A DNA stretch of 64,000 nt, from positions 402,001-466,000 of the forward strand of contig CAOLHI010000485.1 of NCBI GenBank assembly GCA_948474755.1, read 5' to 3'. Positions within the stretch are counted from its first letter, which is position 1. Every line of letters begins with the position of its first letter. The notes beneath the pieces were generated by a model. It was not told the DNA's origin. It worked only from the letters and a program-made list of their open reading frames with translations, and made no database searches. The stretch is from Ctenosaura bakeri. Its lineage: Eukaryota > Chordata > Lepidosauria > Squamata > Iguanidae. The position numbers and the translations under genes are program-made. This document shows, piece by piece, positions 43,196 to 56,090 of the stretch.

Positions 43196-46100
43196 ATACT
43201 GTGGGCTATTTTCTTCAAAAATGAACAGCGAAGAGACAGATATGAATTCTTCCTCAAAATGTGTTCATAGGAGCCTTATTTCAGTGCTGGGTCCAGGCAA
43301 AAAAGAACTGGAATATTAACACAAGAAGACACATTTCCCATTTAATGTGTGCTTCATAGATTTGGGGCCTGTTCACATGGCAAAGTTTTACAGCTGGGTT
43401 GTTGTTTTTTATATAGCTTACAAGAAAGAATTGTATTTCTCCTCAACTAGTTCTTTTACAACAGTGTAGCATGACACTCCCTATGCCTATTTGCTTGGAA
43501 GGAAGTTCCACTCTTTTCAAGGTGAGTTTTGCAGTCTGAAATGGAAACTGTGAGGCAGATTCATCCTGTCAGCTCTTGTCATTTGTTCAAGAACTTTACT
43601 TCACTTTTCCCTTGGGAGTGAAGGCAAGCTGCTTCCAGTTTTTGAACCTCACTGGCATATACAAGAGAGAAAGAAGAGGCTGCAAGCAGGAATGAAGCTA
43701 AGTAGGCCCACATCCTGTTCTTCTGTAATACATATCTACTAAACTCCCCATGATGGATAAAGCCAATTGCATGTGACACAGAAGTGTGAAGAAGAAAGCA
43801 TTCCTAATATGACTGTTCTGAAATGATCATCTTGCTGCAAAGCCTTTTGTTGATCTACGAACTGATGAACTAAGAGCCTCGCCGTGTGTTGGGAAAGCTG
43901 GCTTTTCCCTGTTGTGTGCTATCCTCAAAATCAAGGCAGCTCTAGGCTTTGTCCTAAAACTCCATGAGGCATGGGCAGCCCAGGGGCATTCTTTTTGATT
44001 AGCGCTGCTTTACTAAACAAACGGGAACACTGGATTGCAATAACAGACCTAAGCAACAGACCGAATACTAAATGCCTGCAGTGGTGGGATACTTTGCTGA
44101 GCCATATACTGTACAAGGAGCTTTTGTCATAAGGATTGACCCAAAACATTTGGTCCATAAAAAGAGTTACAGTCGCAGGGACTCCTGGCAGTGATAGCTT
44201 TAATGCAGGATTTGTGTCATGGTGTAAAACAAATGACTTCAGACGTTGCACTAAATGGGCAAAAACAACACAGGAAATGGCTTGATATAAAATGAGATAC
44301 ATGCCAGCCACCTATGCACAGGGGCCCAGTTTCAAGGCAGAAATGAACATATGTCCTTTGGCATCACAGTACAGTTGGATGCAGGCAAAGCTTTTACAGC
44401 TGTGAATAAGAATATTGAAGCAGGAGTATGGGAGCCTCTCTGTGCCGTTTGATCCATGTTTTGCCTGGAAGTTTCTTCTAGTTGTGGGCACTCCTGCTGC
44501 TGAAAACAGTAACAACTTGCAGAAGCTTCTGTATGTCAATCTTATCTTTAAAAGAAAATATTACTCAGGCCAGAAATGCTACTTCACAGTCATTGATTGA
44601 GTTCTGCATGGTATTTTGATAAATCCGATTCACTTTCTGTTAATTAATTTGGATATATTAGCAGTGGCATGACCCAATATTATTAGGGAGCATCTCCATC
44701 TTTTCAGCTATTCTCAAATGGACCCTATAATTTCATCTATGATATATTCTGAAGCATAAGGAGTAGCCTTAACTAATTACACGTTGCCTTGATGTAGCTG
44801 TTTTCCTCCTCCTGTCACAGACAGGCTTTCCTTATTCAACTTCAGAAGGCAAGCCAGCAAGTGAGACGGGGGGTGGGGGGAGAAATGAATGAGAGCAGAG
44901 AAGGGGCAAAGTGAATTTGGGTATGAACTTTTCCCACAGGGTAGATTTCTAAAACAGAAATCATTGTAAATCTCACATTAGCATCCCCATCTAAAACTTG
45001 TTCCAACCTATTGATTTTTAGTTACTGAACTGTTGGCTATAGATCCAGATCTACCCGAAAAAACTGATATGCTGGGTACCTTAAATTATTTCAGACCATT
45101 GTAGTTATGCATTTAGCTTGAGCAGTAGACACATACGTTTTGTACCATTAATCCTGTAGCTGCCATTTCCCAAAATGGCTGACAAATGTATGTAATATGG
45201 GATAACTCATGTAGAAATCTAATTTGGGTGGCAAAGTGCTTTTTTACAGTCAGGATAGATCAAAGAACTATTATTAGCTCATACAACCACCAGTAAGATG
45301 CGTTTAGTGCCACTAATAACAAGAAGAATGTTGGAGCAGATAGATCCAAGTTCAAATTTCTCCTTAGCATTGAAGCTCACCAGGAGACCTTCAGCCTTTA
45401 GTCATCTCGCATAGAATTGTTTGAAGGAAAAGAAAAGGGGGAACATGTACACCACCCCAACTTTGTCAGAGAAAAAGTGGGATCAAAATGTTTGTTTAAT
45501 AACCAATGAAACCAGGAACAACATTCAAACATCCATTAAAAAAAAAATAGCCAAGTACATTTCTGAACATGGGTTTGTTGTTGAAACTTACACAGTTCTC
45601 ACAGTTTCATAAAGGACAGCAAATCATTGAGACCTATTTGCATGTGCAGATTTCTCCTGTACATCATGTTTTACACCTGTGCATGACTACCAGTTCTTCA
45701 GATGAAAGCACATGGTCCTAAGATGGTCACAAAAAACACTACCTATGGCTTTACCAGTTGGACTCCAGTGGATCCAGTATTGTATAGTCTTGTTCCAAGG
45801 GGTGAATAATACTGTGACAGCAACGATTGCTATTTTGAAATGTTGTGTAATGTATTTTCAGTATTGTTTTGTATATTTTGCATTTTATTTTTATTTTTTT
45901 TTAAAAAATTTTGTACCTAGTCTCTAGCTTAAAGTTTGGACTGCCCAAATCCTGCACTAGGACCTTCCCAGGGAGAACAGTAGCATATTTAGAGTCTCTG
46001 CTTTACTTTCATCTCTAAGTTATGATTTCAGTTGTAATTTCTAGTATAACCACAGGTCTCCTGCAATGGCCATAGAGGTGGGACTGGGCAGTAGGTAGCT

Positions 46101-47098
46101 TATTTACCTGGGAACATGTTTGCAACTCTCTGGTGCCATCTATGGAAATGGACTCCTTAACCTTCTCCAATAAGACTGTAAGTACAGCCAATGAACTCTT
46201 TTCCTTTAATGTACTGAATACATACTTTCCTCTTCTTAATACAGGTTGGAGAGCTTCAGGCCCTTCTCTGGGGCCCAAGTGTGTCCTTTGGCCTTTCCAG
46301 ACAGCCATGCCCTCTTATCCAATACAGCATCATTTAGTGATCTCCCAGGCCCTGAATTGTTTTGTCTCTGCCAGTGTAAACATTTGAAATGCCACTCTTA
46401 AGGCTTAAAAAGATGAAACCCAGCAGCATCTTTGAGACCAGCTGGGAAGAAGAAAATTCTAGCAGAAACTTTCATGATGAAGATGACTGTGCTGAAAAAT
46501 GTTCCTCAATATGGCCATAATAGGTGGGCTCAGGATTGGGATAAGTATAGTCAAATGGTACCCTATACTCTTAGACTATGGAAATTAGAAATTTAGGATG
46601 TAAATACAATTTATTTTCTCTCTGGAAGGATTGTAAGACATGTTCCTGTTATCAACCTCTGTCTGCGCTCTCCTATCTATGTGGCTCACTTGATTCCCCC
46701 TCCCCCAAGCCATGCCTCTGGATGTCTTCATACTTTCTCCCTTTGATTCTGGCACTAAGCTAACCTAATTTTCATGTGATGTGGAAAGCAGTTCACATGG
46801 TCTAAAGAAGCTCTGTGTACACATTGTTTTTCAGAACTGTCCTTGGCTGCTGATTAAGCCAAAGCACTCAGTTTCCTTGAATGATGACACTCATTTCATC
46901 ATGTGTTCGGAGGCTCCTCACCACTGTTCCTCCTTATGGCTAGAATTCCAAAGCATCATGTGTTTTTCAGGGATACTACTATAAATATAAAGACACATAC
47001 ATTTCATAATATTCATAATATTGCCCAAATCTCTGATATAAGTGCAGGAATGAGAAGGTTAAGGACAATCATTCCCATTTTGCTCATTGCAAGTAGTA
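43196..47098. other. Unique AT-rich non-coding stretch
   Basis: Nearly 4 kb without a recognised gene or repeat boundary. GGCCTGTTCACATGGCAAAG at 43367 resembles a Harbinger terminus but has no partner that I can see. Open frames up to 126 codons (43931-44311, minus) carry no motif. Confidence 0.35.
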
Positions 47099-47263
47099 GG
47101 CCATTTCCGCACTAGCCTGTTATAGTGTGATGATTCCACTGTCAACATCCTCTGGAATCCTGGGGTTTGCAGTTTTGGGAGGTGCCAGGCGGCCTCTCCC
47201 GAAACTGCAAACCCAACGATTCCAGAAGATGTTGAAAGTGGAATCACTGCGTGGAAATGGCCG
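47099..47263. mobile_element. Harbinger-like fold-back MITE with GTA target duplication
   Basis: A 165-bp near-perfect palindrome. It starts GGCCATTTCCGCAC and ends GTGGAAATGGCC, flanked by GTA on both sides (47096-47098 and 47264-47266). Arms of about 75 bp pair almost completely around a GC-rich centre near GGTGCCAGGCGGCC. Best-preserved member of its family here and non-coding. Confidence 0.88.
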
Positions 47264-47978
47264 TAGACTGGGAACAGAGAACATAGGTTGACATCCTGTT
47301 AGTGAGAAATGTGTGCTTAAGTCACACTATGCATGTGGGGTCAATTATTGCTATGATACAACAGATGTATTCCACTAATGGTAGTGGAAGTGGAGTTGTA
47401 CGTATAACCAGTTGCACATTGCTGTTGAACATTGTGCATTGCACATTGTGCTCAGGCATTGCACAATGACTCCTAGTCATTGGTGTGTGCTGTGAAATAT
47501 TCTTCATGGGGACTCCATAGTGGTGGCATATCATCACATCTTAACGTTTACACTATGCTGACAGGATATTGAAATGTAATTAATCAGTCCTCCAGATGTT
47601 ACTGGATTGCAACTCACTGCAGCCCAAGATAGTGGTGAAGGATAATGAAAGGGGCAGCCCAGCACTACCTGTACATTCCTCAGTCCTTCTAGAGGTAAAC
47701 CAGAATGTAGCATCCTATCCACTGGATATGGCAATTTCACTGTGCCTTATATATTCCTTATTTCAGTAGGATGCTTGGGACTATTAGCTTGCCAGAAGGT
47801 GAACAATTACTGCATAACTCTGTACATTCTTTCCTGCCACATATCTCAAAACAGGGCTGGGAACAGTGTGTTCCTCCAAACGTTGCTGTACTGTAAAACC
47901 CAACATTTGTCACCATTGGCCATACTGGACAGGATGCACTGAAACTGCAGTTGAACATATATATGTGTGCATGTATTA
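47264..47978. other. Non-coding stretch with dispersed palindromic repeat fragments
   Basis: Fragments of the CCAGATGTT..ACTCC..CCATTGGCC family lie near 47585-47690 and 47850-47950. A short run of TTGCACATTG-like words with inverted copies lies at 47409-47470. Confidence 0.4.
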
Positions 47979-48822
47979 GTGATGTAGACTGGAGTCAATT
48001 TTGACTCAGACTCAATGATTTGACTTGAACTTGACTCAGCAACAAATGACACACTGACTCAACTCGACTTGTGATTTGTATATTTCAGTGATCAACTTCC
48101 TGCCCTTGGTTCAGTAACTTAACACATTCCTCCAAAAATCTTACAATTTTGAACAATGCTTTTATCATTTTTTGCATACCAGTCACATGATGATCTGTCT
48201 CAAGCCCAAAGTGTGAGTGCATTTCTCAGAGTGGAACAGCAACCAGGTCAGGCAACAGGCTTGAGGCATGGTTGAGATCTGCTCAGCAGCCTTTCCCAAC
48301 TGCATATTGGAGGAACCTTCTAAAATTTTCCTAAGAACAGAAAACAAGACTTTCTTCCAGAGCACAGGGTCTGTTTCTTTGAGGGGTTCAGCAACGGACT
48401 TCAGGAGGAAGGATACTTGCTTCTAAAGCTTTTGAAGCTTCAGTAATGGGGAGTAAGAAGGACCCTATTCCCCACTTCCAAAAAAGCCTCCAGATTCACA
48501 AATGGGAAATTAAGAAGGATCCTATTCCCCACTTCTGAAGTTGCAGACTTTTTTGTGCCTAGAGCCCATTGACACAAAAACCTCCAGCATGGGGAAGGGG
48601 GAATTAGAAGGATCATATTCCCCACTTACAAAGATGCAGAGCCTTGTATTGACCCCCATTGAGCCCCCCCACCCCATCACCACCTTCTTTTTTAATGTTA
48701 AAGTTGTCTCTCAGACTTGAGACTTCACTTGAAAGTATCTTGCAAGGACATGAGAATCAACTTCAAGGAAGAGATCTGAAACTTGACTTGAAACTTGGAG
48801 TAAAAAGCTTAAATATTTCACT
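47979..48822 (-). repeat. TCAAGTC-ended repeat, copy B, uninterrupted and inverted
   Basis: The left end has GACTTGAACTTGACTCAG-type motifs and the right end has GACTTGAGACTTCACTTGAAAG..GACTTGAAACTTGG. The interior matches the complement of 23271-25030: GATCTGTCTCAAGCCCAAAG, GCTTTTGAAGCTTCAGTAATG, and repeated AAGAAGGAYCCTATTCCCCACTTC. At about 0.84 kb it lacks the MITE and the L1, so it shows the uninterrupted form. It directly abuts a 5S-derived SINE. Confidence 0.75.
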
Positions 48823-48825
48823 GGT

Positions 48826-49022
48826 ATGACTTATGGTGACCCCATGAATTTCATAGGGTTTTCTTTGGGCAGAAATACTCAGAGGTGGATTTGCCAGTTC
48901 CTTCTTCTGAAATATAGCACCTGGTATTCATTGGCAGTCTCCCATCCAAGTACTAACTCAAGCTGATCCTGCTTAGCTTCCAACATCAGATGGAATCTTG
49001 TGCCTTTAGGGTATTTAGGAAT
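48826..49022 (-). mobile_element. 5S rRNA-derived SINE, inverted
   Basis: The minus strand reads AAGGCACAAGATTCCATCTGATGTTGGAAGCTAAGCAGGATC, then TTGGATGGGAGACTGCCAATGAATACCAGGTGCTATA, then the body and a tail with GGTCACCATAAGTCATAC. Same family as 38126-38350. Confidence 0.88.
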
Positions 49023-51948
49023 ATAAACAGGACTATATAGTTCCTGACACTGTCTTATATCAAATGAAATATGCACCTAATATTATTCTGCCAGAGTAAG
49101 TTTGGCTGCTCTTTTCCTGACCAGCTAAACCACAGTGTAGTAGCTAGAAATTACAATGGGACTGTGCTTTCCTTCATTTTCCCTTTCTTACCTCCTCCCT
49201 CCTTAAGATCTTCCATCCTGGTCTAATTAAACTGTAGTTGATGTTACATCCAAAATGGAGAAATAACATTCACTTTAATGTCATTTACTAAGACATGATT
49301 TTAAACCACAGTTTGAAGCTGACTTAAATCCTGGTAGAAAACCAGCATTAAACTACATTACTCCTATTTTGAGTGTAATATCTAACTATGGTTTAATAAA
49401 ACTAGGGCAGTCCTAGTCATGCAGTTCTAGTTACTAAACTGTAATTCATCAGGCCAGGACTTGAACTTTGGAACTACCCTATCGACTCCTCTCAGTTCAA
49501 ATAATTTGTTTAACAAATCAGCTGGACATGGATGATAAGAATCATAGTCTAGTACATCTGAAGGGCATCAGACTGGGAAAAACCTAATTAAATTGTGTAT
49601 GTGTGTGTGTGCACGCGCGCATGTTTTCAGCTGGGCCTGTGAACAAACAATGCTTTGTTTGGGGATGACATATCAAGATCTAAAGTATGGTCGGGAAATG
49701 GTCTGTAGACTGCTGTTTGCACTATTTGTGATGGCATCTTAATTCATGGAATTCTAAAAGACTGCTGCAACCTGGACTCTAAGCATAAGCTGGGAATGAA
49801 TTTATGGGTTTATGAAACTGATTATTGAGTAGATGGGACACAAAAGCAGGCAAGTAACATTGAACTATGGCTTGCTCATTGTGTTTCTGCTGAGAATTGA
49901 ACTGTAGTGTGAATTTTTAACTATGTTTATTGCAAAGCATGTTTTTGCACCACAACTGGACAAGGCCTATGTATTTATGTGTGCAGAAAATTTGGTTGAA
50001 CTTTGGGGTTTTCAAATGGAAGAAACTGCACAGAATCTATTGCTATCAATACAACTGGGCAAAACAAAGGGATCACTCTTGATCTATTCTGCCATTCTCT
50101 ACTTGCAACAGTTTATGGTTTTGTAGCAAAACAAATAAATCTCTTTGACTGGAACTTCTGTTGTTCAGGATACCCTGGGGAAATGTGTGGAAGTGGCAGG
50201 ATCAATCCTACTTTTAGACAGACTGAGGCAGCTGCCTCATGGAGCAATTTTGGGGTATGATGAGAAGGCCATATTGTTATTGGTATAATATCGCTGTGTA
50301 TTTTGCTGCAATAGAGAAAAACGTGGGATTTTCTGCCTCAAGTGCCAGTACATTTTAATTGGACCTAGGGACTATATACCATGATTTTTGAGGAGAGGGG
50401 CATCATTTTCTGCTCTGCTTGAGACATGAAAATGTTTTGGATAGGCCCTGGAAAGTGAAACCAGGCCTTCTTAAGGTGAAAGTGGAGAATCTTTGTTCTT
50501 CCAGATGTTTTGGGTTACTCCTGCCATTATCCTTACCATTGGCCATATTAGCTGGGACTTCTGGGAGTTAACATTCCCAAAAATTCTGGAGGACCAAATT
50601 TTATGGATCCCTGTCGCAAGGAAAGACCTGGCACAACTTTTGTTTTCAGGAAAGCATAGATAGGACCATCCCTAAAGTGCCCATCCTTTTGGAAATTAGA
50701 CTGGAAACAGAACCTATGCACATGTCCCCCCCTTTTTTAAAAACAAAGTCATGTGCCACAATCTCCCAATGACAAATTAGGATAGGCTGTCCATTTTGAC
50801 CTCAGAAGCCTGGTTCAAAGTCATTGTGAGCTATTATTTGAGTAGCTTGAGGTGAAATAATGTTCAACTCAGCTTCCTGGAGCTGCATTTGAAATACAAT
50901 TAATTGACTGCTGTTAGTTGTCAATTAACATTTATTATCAATTAGTTCATCAAATTGATTAGTTGGCAGGACCTTAAAGCCTAAATGCACTCCTTTCCAT
51001 TATAAATATGTCTATAAGAGTAAAAGCAACTTGCTAATTGATGTCAAACTGAAATTGCTTATGTTGGTCAAGCTATTGAGGAGCACACTGTATGCAATAA
51101 ACCTTATTCAATGTATTTTGCAGAAAATAACACAACGTTTTAAAGGGAAGTGTCTTATAGGTAACTTGATTATAAAAAAATAAATTATTGGAACAGGTGG
51201 CCAAATTCAGATTTCATTCTTGCCATTCATCTTGGACTGTTGAAAACACTAATTAGGATCTCTTAGAACATTATGTTTAAATTTGTGTTCTCTTTATAAT
51301 ACAAAGGATAAATGAACACAGCAAATAGTTGCTTGAAAACACATGTATTGTATAGGATACATACATCAAGGAAGTGGCACTGGCTACAGCTCCCTGCTGA
51401 CCGCAGAGTTCTGACAAACTCATATTTGTTGCTGTATCATGCAGGCAAATTGCTCTTCAAGTGTGTCTGAACTTCAAAGTTATATTAGTTATATCAAACA
51501 GCTTTGTCATGGTCCCATTCTGAGACCATGTACGTGGAAGGTACCAAGATGTGTTGCAAAGAGAAAATAATAAGGTTTACATTGGTACAATTTTGTAGTG
51601 TAGATAGGATACTTTGGAAACAGTAGCTGAAGGAAACGGACTATAGCACTCTAGGAGAGGATTCAGAATCCTCTCTGAACTACTCTGTCCTTCAAATGTA
51701 TTTTTAGGATATTTTCACCTGACTGCTGTGCCAGTCCACTTGAACTTTTTGGAGTAGTTCAAATGTACATTCCCTCCAGGAGCGAGTGTAGGCTTTAATG
51801 GAAAAAGTTACATTTTTTGAATACAACTCTCAGAATCCCCAAGCTAGCATGGCCAATGGCTGGAAATTCTGGAATCTGTGTGCTGCCTTTAATGCTGTGC
51901 TGCTCCTCTCTGTCTTCTCCAGATCTGGTTATCTACCATAGCTGAACA
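49023..51948. other. Non-coding stretch with a candidate conserved block
   Basis: A (GT)n run lies at about 49594-49612. Near 50190-50230 there is a fragment of a dispersed repeat (GACTGAGGCAGCTGCCTCATGG). Fragments of the palindromic dispersed family lie near 50490 and 51830. At 50870-51130 repeated AATTAATTG, CAATTAAC and TTGATTAG words form an AT-rich, repeat-free block that could be a conserved enhancer. Confidence 0.3.
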
Positions 51949-52442
51949 GAATAATAGAATCATAAAGCTGGAAGAGACCCCAGAGGCCATCCAGTTCAAC
52001 CCCATTCTGCCATGCAGGAAGACCCAATCAAAGCACTCCCCTCAGATGGTCATCCAGTCTCTGTTTAAAAACCTCCAACAAAGGAGACTCCACCACACTT
52101 CAAAGCAGTGCATTTCACTATATAAATGGCTCTTATCATCGTGAAGTTCTTGCAGATGTTTAGATGGAATCTCTTTTCCTGTTGTTTGAATCCATTGCTC
52201 CTTATCCTAGTCTCTGGAGCATCAAAAAAAAATGCTTGCCCCATCTTCCATATGGCATCCTTTCAAATATTTAAACATGGATACCATGTCATCTCTTAAC
52301 CTTCTCTTCTCTGGGCTAAACATACCCAGCTTTCTAAGCCAGCCCTCATAGGGCATGGTTTCCAGGCCTTTAGCCATTTGGATTGCCTTCCTTTGGACAT
52401 TCTCTAACTTGTCAATATCCTTCTTGAATTGTGGTGCCCATA
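51949..52442 (-). mobile_element. CR1 LINE 3' end
   Basis: It begins AGAATAATAGAATCATAAAGCTGGAAGAGACC, the typical reverse complement of a CR1 3' terminus with its ATTCTATGATTCT-like tail. It runs through CATCCAGTTCAACCCCATTCTGCC and AACCTTCTCTTCTCTGGGCTAAACATACCCAG to GAATTGTGGTGCCCA. It is 5'-truncated and non-coding. Confidence 0.9.
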
Positions 52443-52704
52443 AGTATGCATTTTTGTCTTTCTACCCTCCTCCCACACTTTGAGCAGTTTTTTTTGTTTT
52501 TGTTCTAATTGTAGCCTATTTCCCCTCTCCACATCTAGCATGTTTGTCCACCTGGTTGTTTATTCATTAACAATTCCTGCAATAAGCTCTTTGTTTTTTG
52601 AGCAGCTCCCTCTTCCCAATACTCTGGGCAAAGAGAGACACACAAGCCAGACAAGTAATACACTGGGTAGCTGAACTGGAAAACAAAGGAGATGGTTTTA
52701 TGAC
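52443..52704. other. Unique non-coding stretch
   Basis: Nothing recognised between the CR1 and the next SINE. Confidence 0.35.
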
Positions 52705-52866
52705 TGGCCCATTGGGTGACATTGGGCAAATCACATTCTCTCAGCCTCAAGGGAAGGCAAAGGCAAACCCCCTCTGAACAAAGCTTGCCAAAAAAACCCT
52801 CTGATAGATTCCTAGAGTCGTTGTAAGTTAGAAATAATTTGAAGGCACACAACAAGAACCACAACC
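52705..52866 (+). mobile_element. Sauria-type SINE, 5'-truncated
   Basis: The body CATTGGGTGACATTGGGCAAATCAC, CTCAGCCTCAAGGGAAGGCAAAGGCAAACC is followed by GTTAGAAATAATTTGAAGGCACACAACA. The tRNA head is missing. Confidence 0.85.
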
Positions 52867-55649
52867 ACCACGAGACCTAGCTGGTCAGTACTGTATGGAC
52901 AGCTTGCTTTTCGTTCAAATAGGGTCACCTCTGGACAATTCAGTCACTTGTGGGTTTAATTCACTTAGGAAAGTTTGTCCCAGGTCTATATTAATGGTAC
53001 ACTGAGTCAATCTTCAGCCACACAAAAGCAAATCTCTGGGAGGGATTTACTATGCTCCCAAGCGATGCAATTGCTGTTGTTATATAAGCAGCACCTCACA
53101 GGCATAATTCTTCCAGTGTGTTATCACATCAGCACTATACATTTCTGCCTGAAATATTGGAAGCTGTTCTAGTTTGACCAAACTCTTTCTTTCAAATGAG
53201 GGGAGAGTGGATAGGGTGAATGGGAAAGAGAGAGAAAAAATTCAGAGCTGGGGAAAAAATGTTTTTGTTTTTTTTTAAACTGTAGTTCCTAGAATTCCCA
53301 TTCCAGCATAGCTGCTTGCCATTCTGGCTGGGGAATGCTGGGAACGGAAGTCCCCAAAAGTTAACTTTTCTAACTTACAGAAGAATTAATTCATTTCAGT
53401 GTCATGTCATTCCTGTTCTACAGACTAGCCAAGCTTTCCGTTAGGGAACATGAGCTGGTGGGAGAGATGCTCTAATTTTGCACAAGGAGAAAAGAAAGAT
53501 AATCAGCGATTTATTATTTGTACACTATTAACATTTCCACATGACTTCCAAAAGTAGCAATTCTCCTCCTCCCTCCAACACCCACACATCTATATCTATC
53601 CAGATTGTACAACACTCAGTGACACAGTTTTAATAAATGGGCAAAGTAGCTTGTTGCTTCATAGGGACGTGAATTACCTGAGCTGAAGGGTTGTTTGTTC
53701 CTCATGCCATTGTGAAAAGCCAGACTATTCCTGCCTGCCCCCTCCAAAAAAGGGGAGAGGGAGGAAAAACACCCTGTGACCTAAATATGGCTGAAAGACA
53801 CACCATGTGACCCGCTTAGTGCTGCCTGTCATGGCCTGGAGCCACAGCGGGAACTCTATTAGTGGGAACAGCACAGATGCTACCAGATGGCCAACATATT
53901 GTCCAGAGATGACCCATGTATAATTGCAGAAAAGTTCAATACATTCAGGTTTTGAATTTAATTGCATTGACCACCTTAGCTTCTGCTGCTGCTGCTGTAC
54001 AATTTAATGTATTTAAGGTGGAAATTTGCCTTCTTTCTTTCTCCCCCCCACCTCCCTCCCTCCCTCCCTCTGAGTGCAAGAGGAAATCCAAGCACTGCTT
54101 TTAACTCCACAGATTTGTATTGTTCTGTGCAATTTAACACCTGAACGGACAGATGTGAGCAAAGCTGCTAGAGAATCAGAGAACTTCCTCCTTTGCTCTC
54201 CGCACTCCAGCTTTGCCTCACTTAGGATGGATTTAATTCAGCAGCAAAGCTTTCCACTTCAGGAAGAGGGGCTGGGGCAGAAACGCTGTGAAGTGACACA
54301 CTCGTGGTGCAGTCTGTGGTGGGCTGGCTAGAGGCTTCAGTTCAGGTGCAGCTTTCTGTAGAACTCTGAAGGTCACTGGCCCTCACAGGATTATTGTGAA
54401 GAGAAAGGAAATATGACTGGCAGATTACTGGTACAGTGGAAAACACCATTAATAACACAGTTTGTTTTCAGGGCCAGCCCCATCATTAGGTGGGGGGGAG
54501 ACAGCTGCCACAGGTAACAGTCATGAAAAGACAGCAAATGGTTAGCCATTTAATTTGTTACTGCCCTACTTTTACTGACAGGGAGTGCAGAGGGATTTTT
54601 TGCCTCATGAGCGATAATGATTTGGCTGGTTTAAGCTACTAGGCACCTTGACTTGGAGGGATGATTTTTTTCCTCCAAAATTTCTTCTCTCCCTCAGGTA
54701 GCAAAATATCTTGGGTCAGACACAGTGATTTCATATGAGTATGAACAACTGAACTGGAATGATGAAGCTGTTTTCATGTCACATGTTATCTTTGTCTTTT
54801 CATTAATTTGGATGTCAAAAGGGAAGACAGTTTGAATACCCTGATTTCCTGCAAGATCAGGGTAACATGAGGACAGTAGGACTAGGGGAAGTAGTGTATT
54901 AGTGATGGCACAGCCAGACATCTGGTCTCACAGACCAGTTCAGTGGTGTACCTGAATGCCCTAAAGCGAGATGAACATTCCTCTTTGCTTCTGAACTATA
55001 GGCAGGCATTCTTTTTGCTCCAAGGATCACATATACTGCCATGTGGCCTATCTAGGGCTGCACAGACATGCCCTAGATAGACCAAATGAATCTCCTCCCC
55101 CTCTGGACACAGGGATGGGGAGGCCTACTGAGATGTGGGGATGGTGGGCTGGAGGTTGTTGGCAGGTGGTAAAGGGTAGTGAAACCCTCCAGGCCACAAA
55201 GTTGAGATTTCCACAAGGTCCACTATTCCTCTGTTCACAAGAAAGCAGTGATTTCAGAAGCATTAGGATGGCTGGAAAGTAGAAGAACGGAAACCCATCT
55301 CCAAGCACCAGTGATTCTCAACTGAAATCACTGCCTTGGGGTTTCTGTTTGCAGTGTTGGAGCAGAATATATGCCTTTATGTTGCCATGGACGTTCTGTC
55401 CATGCATGAGCAGCTGGATTGTGAGAAGAAGTGGTTATAGCGAGAACAACTTAGGGCTGGGACAGCCCAAAGGTTACCTGTATGGGTTCTACACAATGTA
55501 GTCACCACCACTGATGGGAACAGAATGATGCATGAGCCCCATGACAACATTGTGCTGAGTATAGATATCCAGTGGTCATGGTCTCCCTTGTATCCACAAT
55601 CCAGTGTACATACATGCAACAGTTGTTTGGTGCAGTCAGTGGCAGTTGG
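52867..55649. other. Unique non-coding stretch
   Basis: A (CCCT)n-like pyrimidine run lies at about 54050-54072. A fragment of the dispersed palindromic family lies near 53280-53360. Around 54470-54660 there is a segment resembling the one near 50190. No exon is supported. Confidence 0.35.
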
Positions 55650-55830
55650 TGAGAGAGTGAATCCATTCTGGGTTTTAGTCCAGACTTTAAAAGAGCTGTC
55701 CAAGGTACATAACCATATCCCCAAAGAAGTGCAGAACCTTGGATAGTTTGGACTAAAACCTGGAATGTATTATTGGATCCACTGATATAGAAGCCACCAG
55801 CCACAGTGGATGTAGTGCATTACAATGGCA
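55650..55830. repeat. Fold-back repeat (TTTTAGTCCARACT family)
   Basis: GGGTTTTAGTCCAGACTTTAAAAGAGCTGTCCAAGG on the left pairs with CCTTGGATAGTTTGGACTAAAACC on the right, and GTGAATCCA pairs with TGGATCCAC further out. Related fragments lie at 42655-42817 and about 37860. Confidence 0.65.
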
Positions 55831-55974
55831 GAACCAGTTACCCACAGGGTAAGGACACTTGGGATAACTTTCAAGTTACTCTTTGCAGAACTCACACTAT
55901 GGACACTATCTTGCATAACTATATATTTCTTTCTGACTGAATATGTAGACCAACTGCTTCTTGTTTGTCTTCTA

Positions 55975-56090
55975 GAGGTGTTGAACTACAGCTCCCAGCA
56001 TTTCTAGACACTGGCCATGCTGGCCGAGGCCGATGCTCAGCAAAGTCCAAAATGTCTGGAAAGTGCCAGGTTTGGGAAGGCTGGTGAAAA
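55975..56090. repeat. Dispersed palindromic repeat fragment
   Basis: GAGGTGTTGAACTACAGCTCCCAGCATTTC..GGCCATGCTGGCC..GGGAAGGCTGG. Same family as 18666-18785. Confidence 0.5.

Noticed and set aside
43367..43386. Remnant Harbinger TIR (GGCCTGTTCACATGG)
   Set aside because: Partial match to the TIR without a partner or duplication; probably chance.
55377..55804. Overlapping minus-strand open frames of 115 and 100 codons
   Set aside because: They cross a fold-back repeat and carry no domain.
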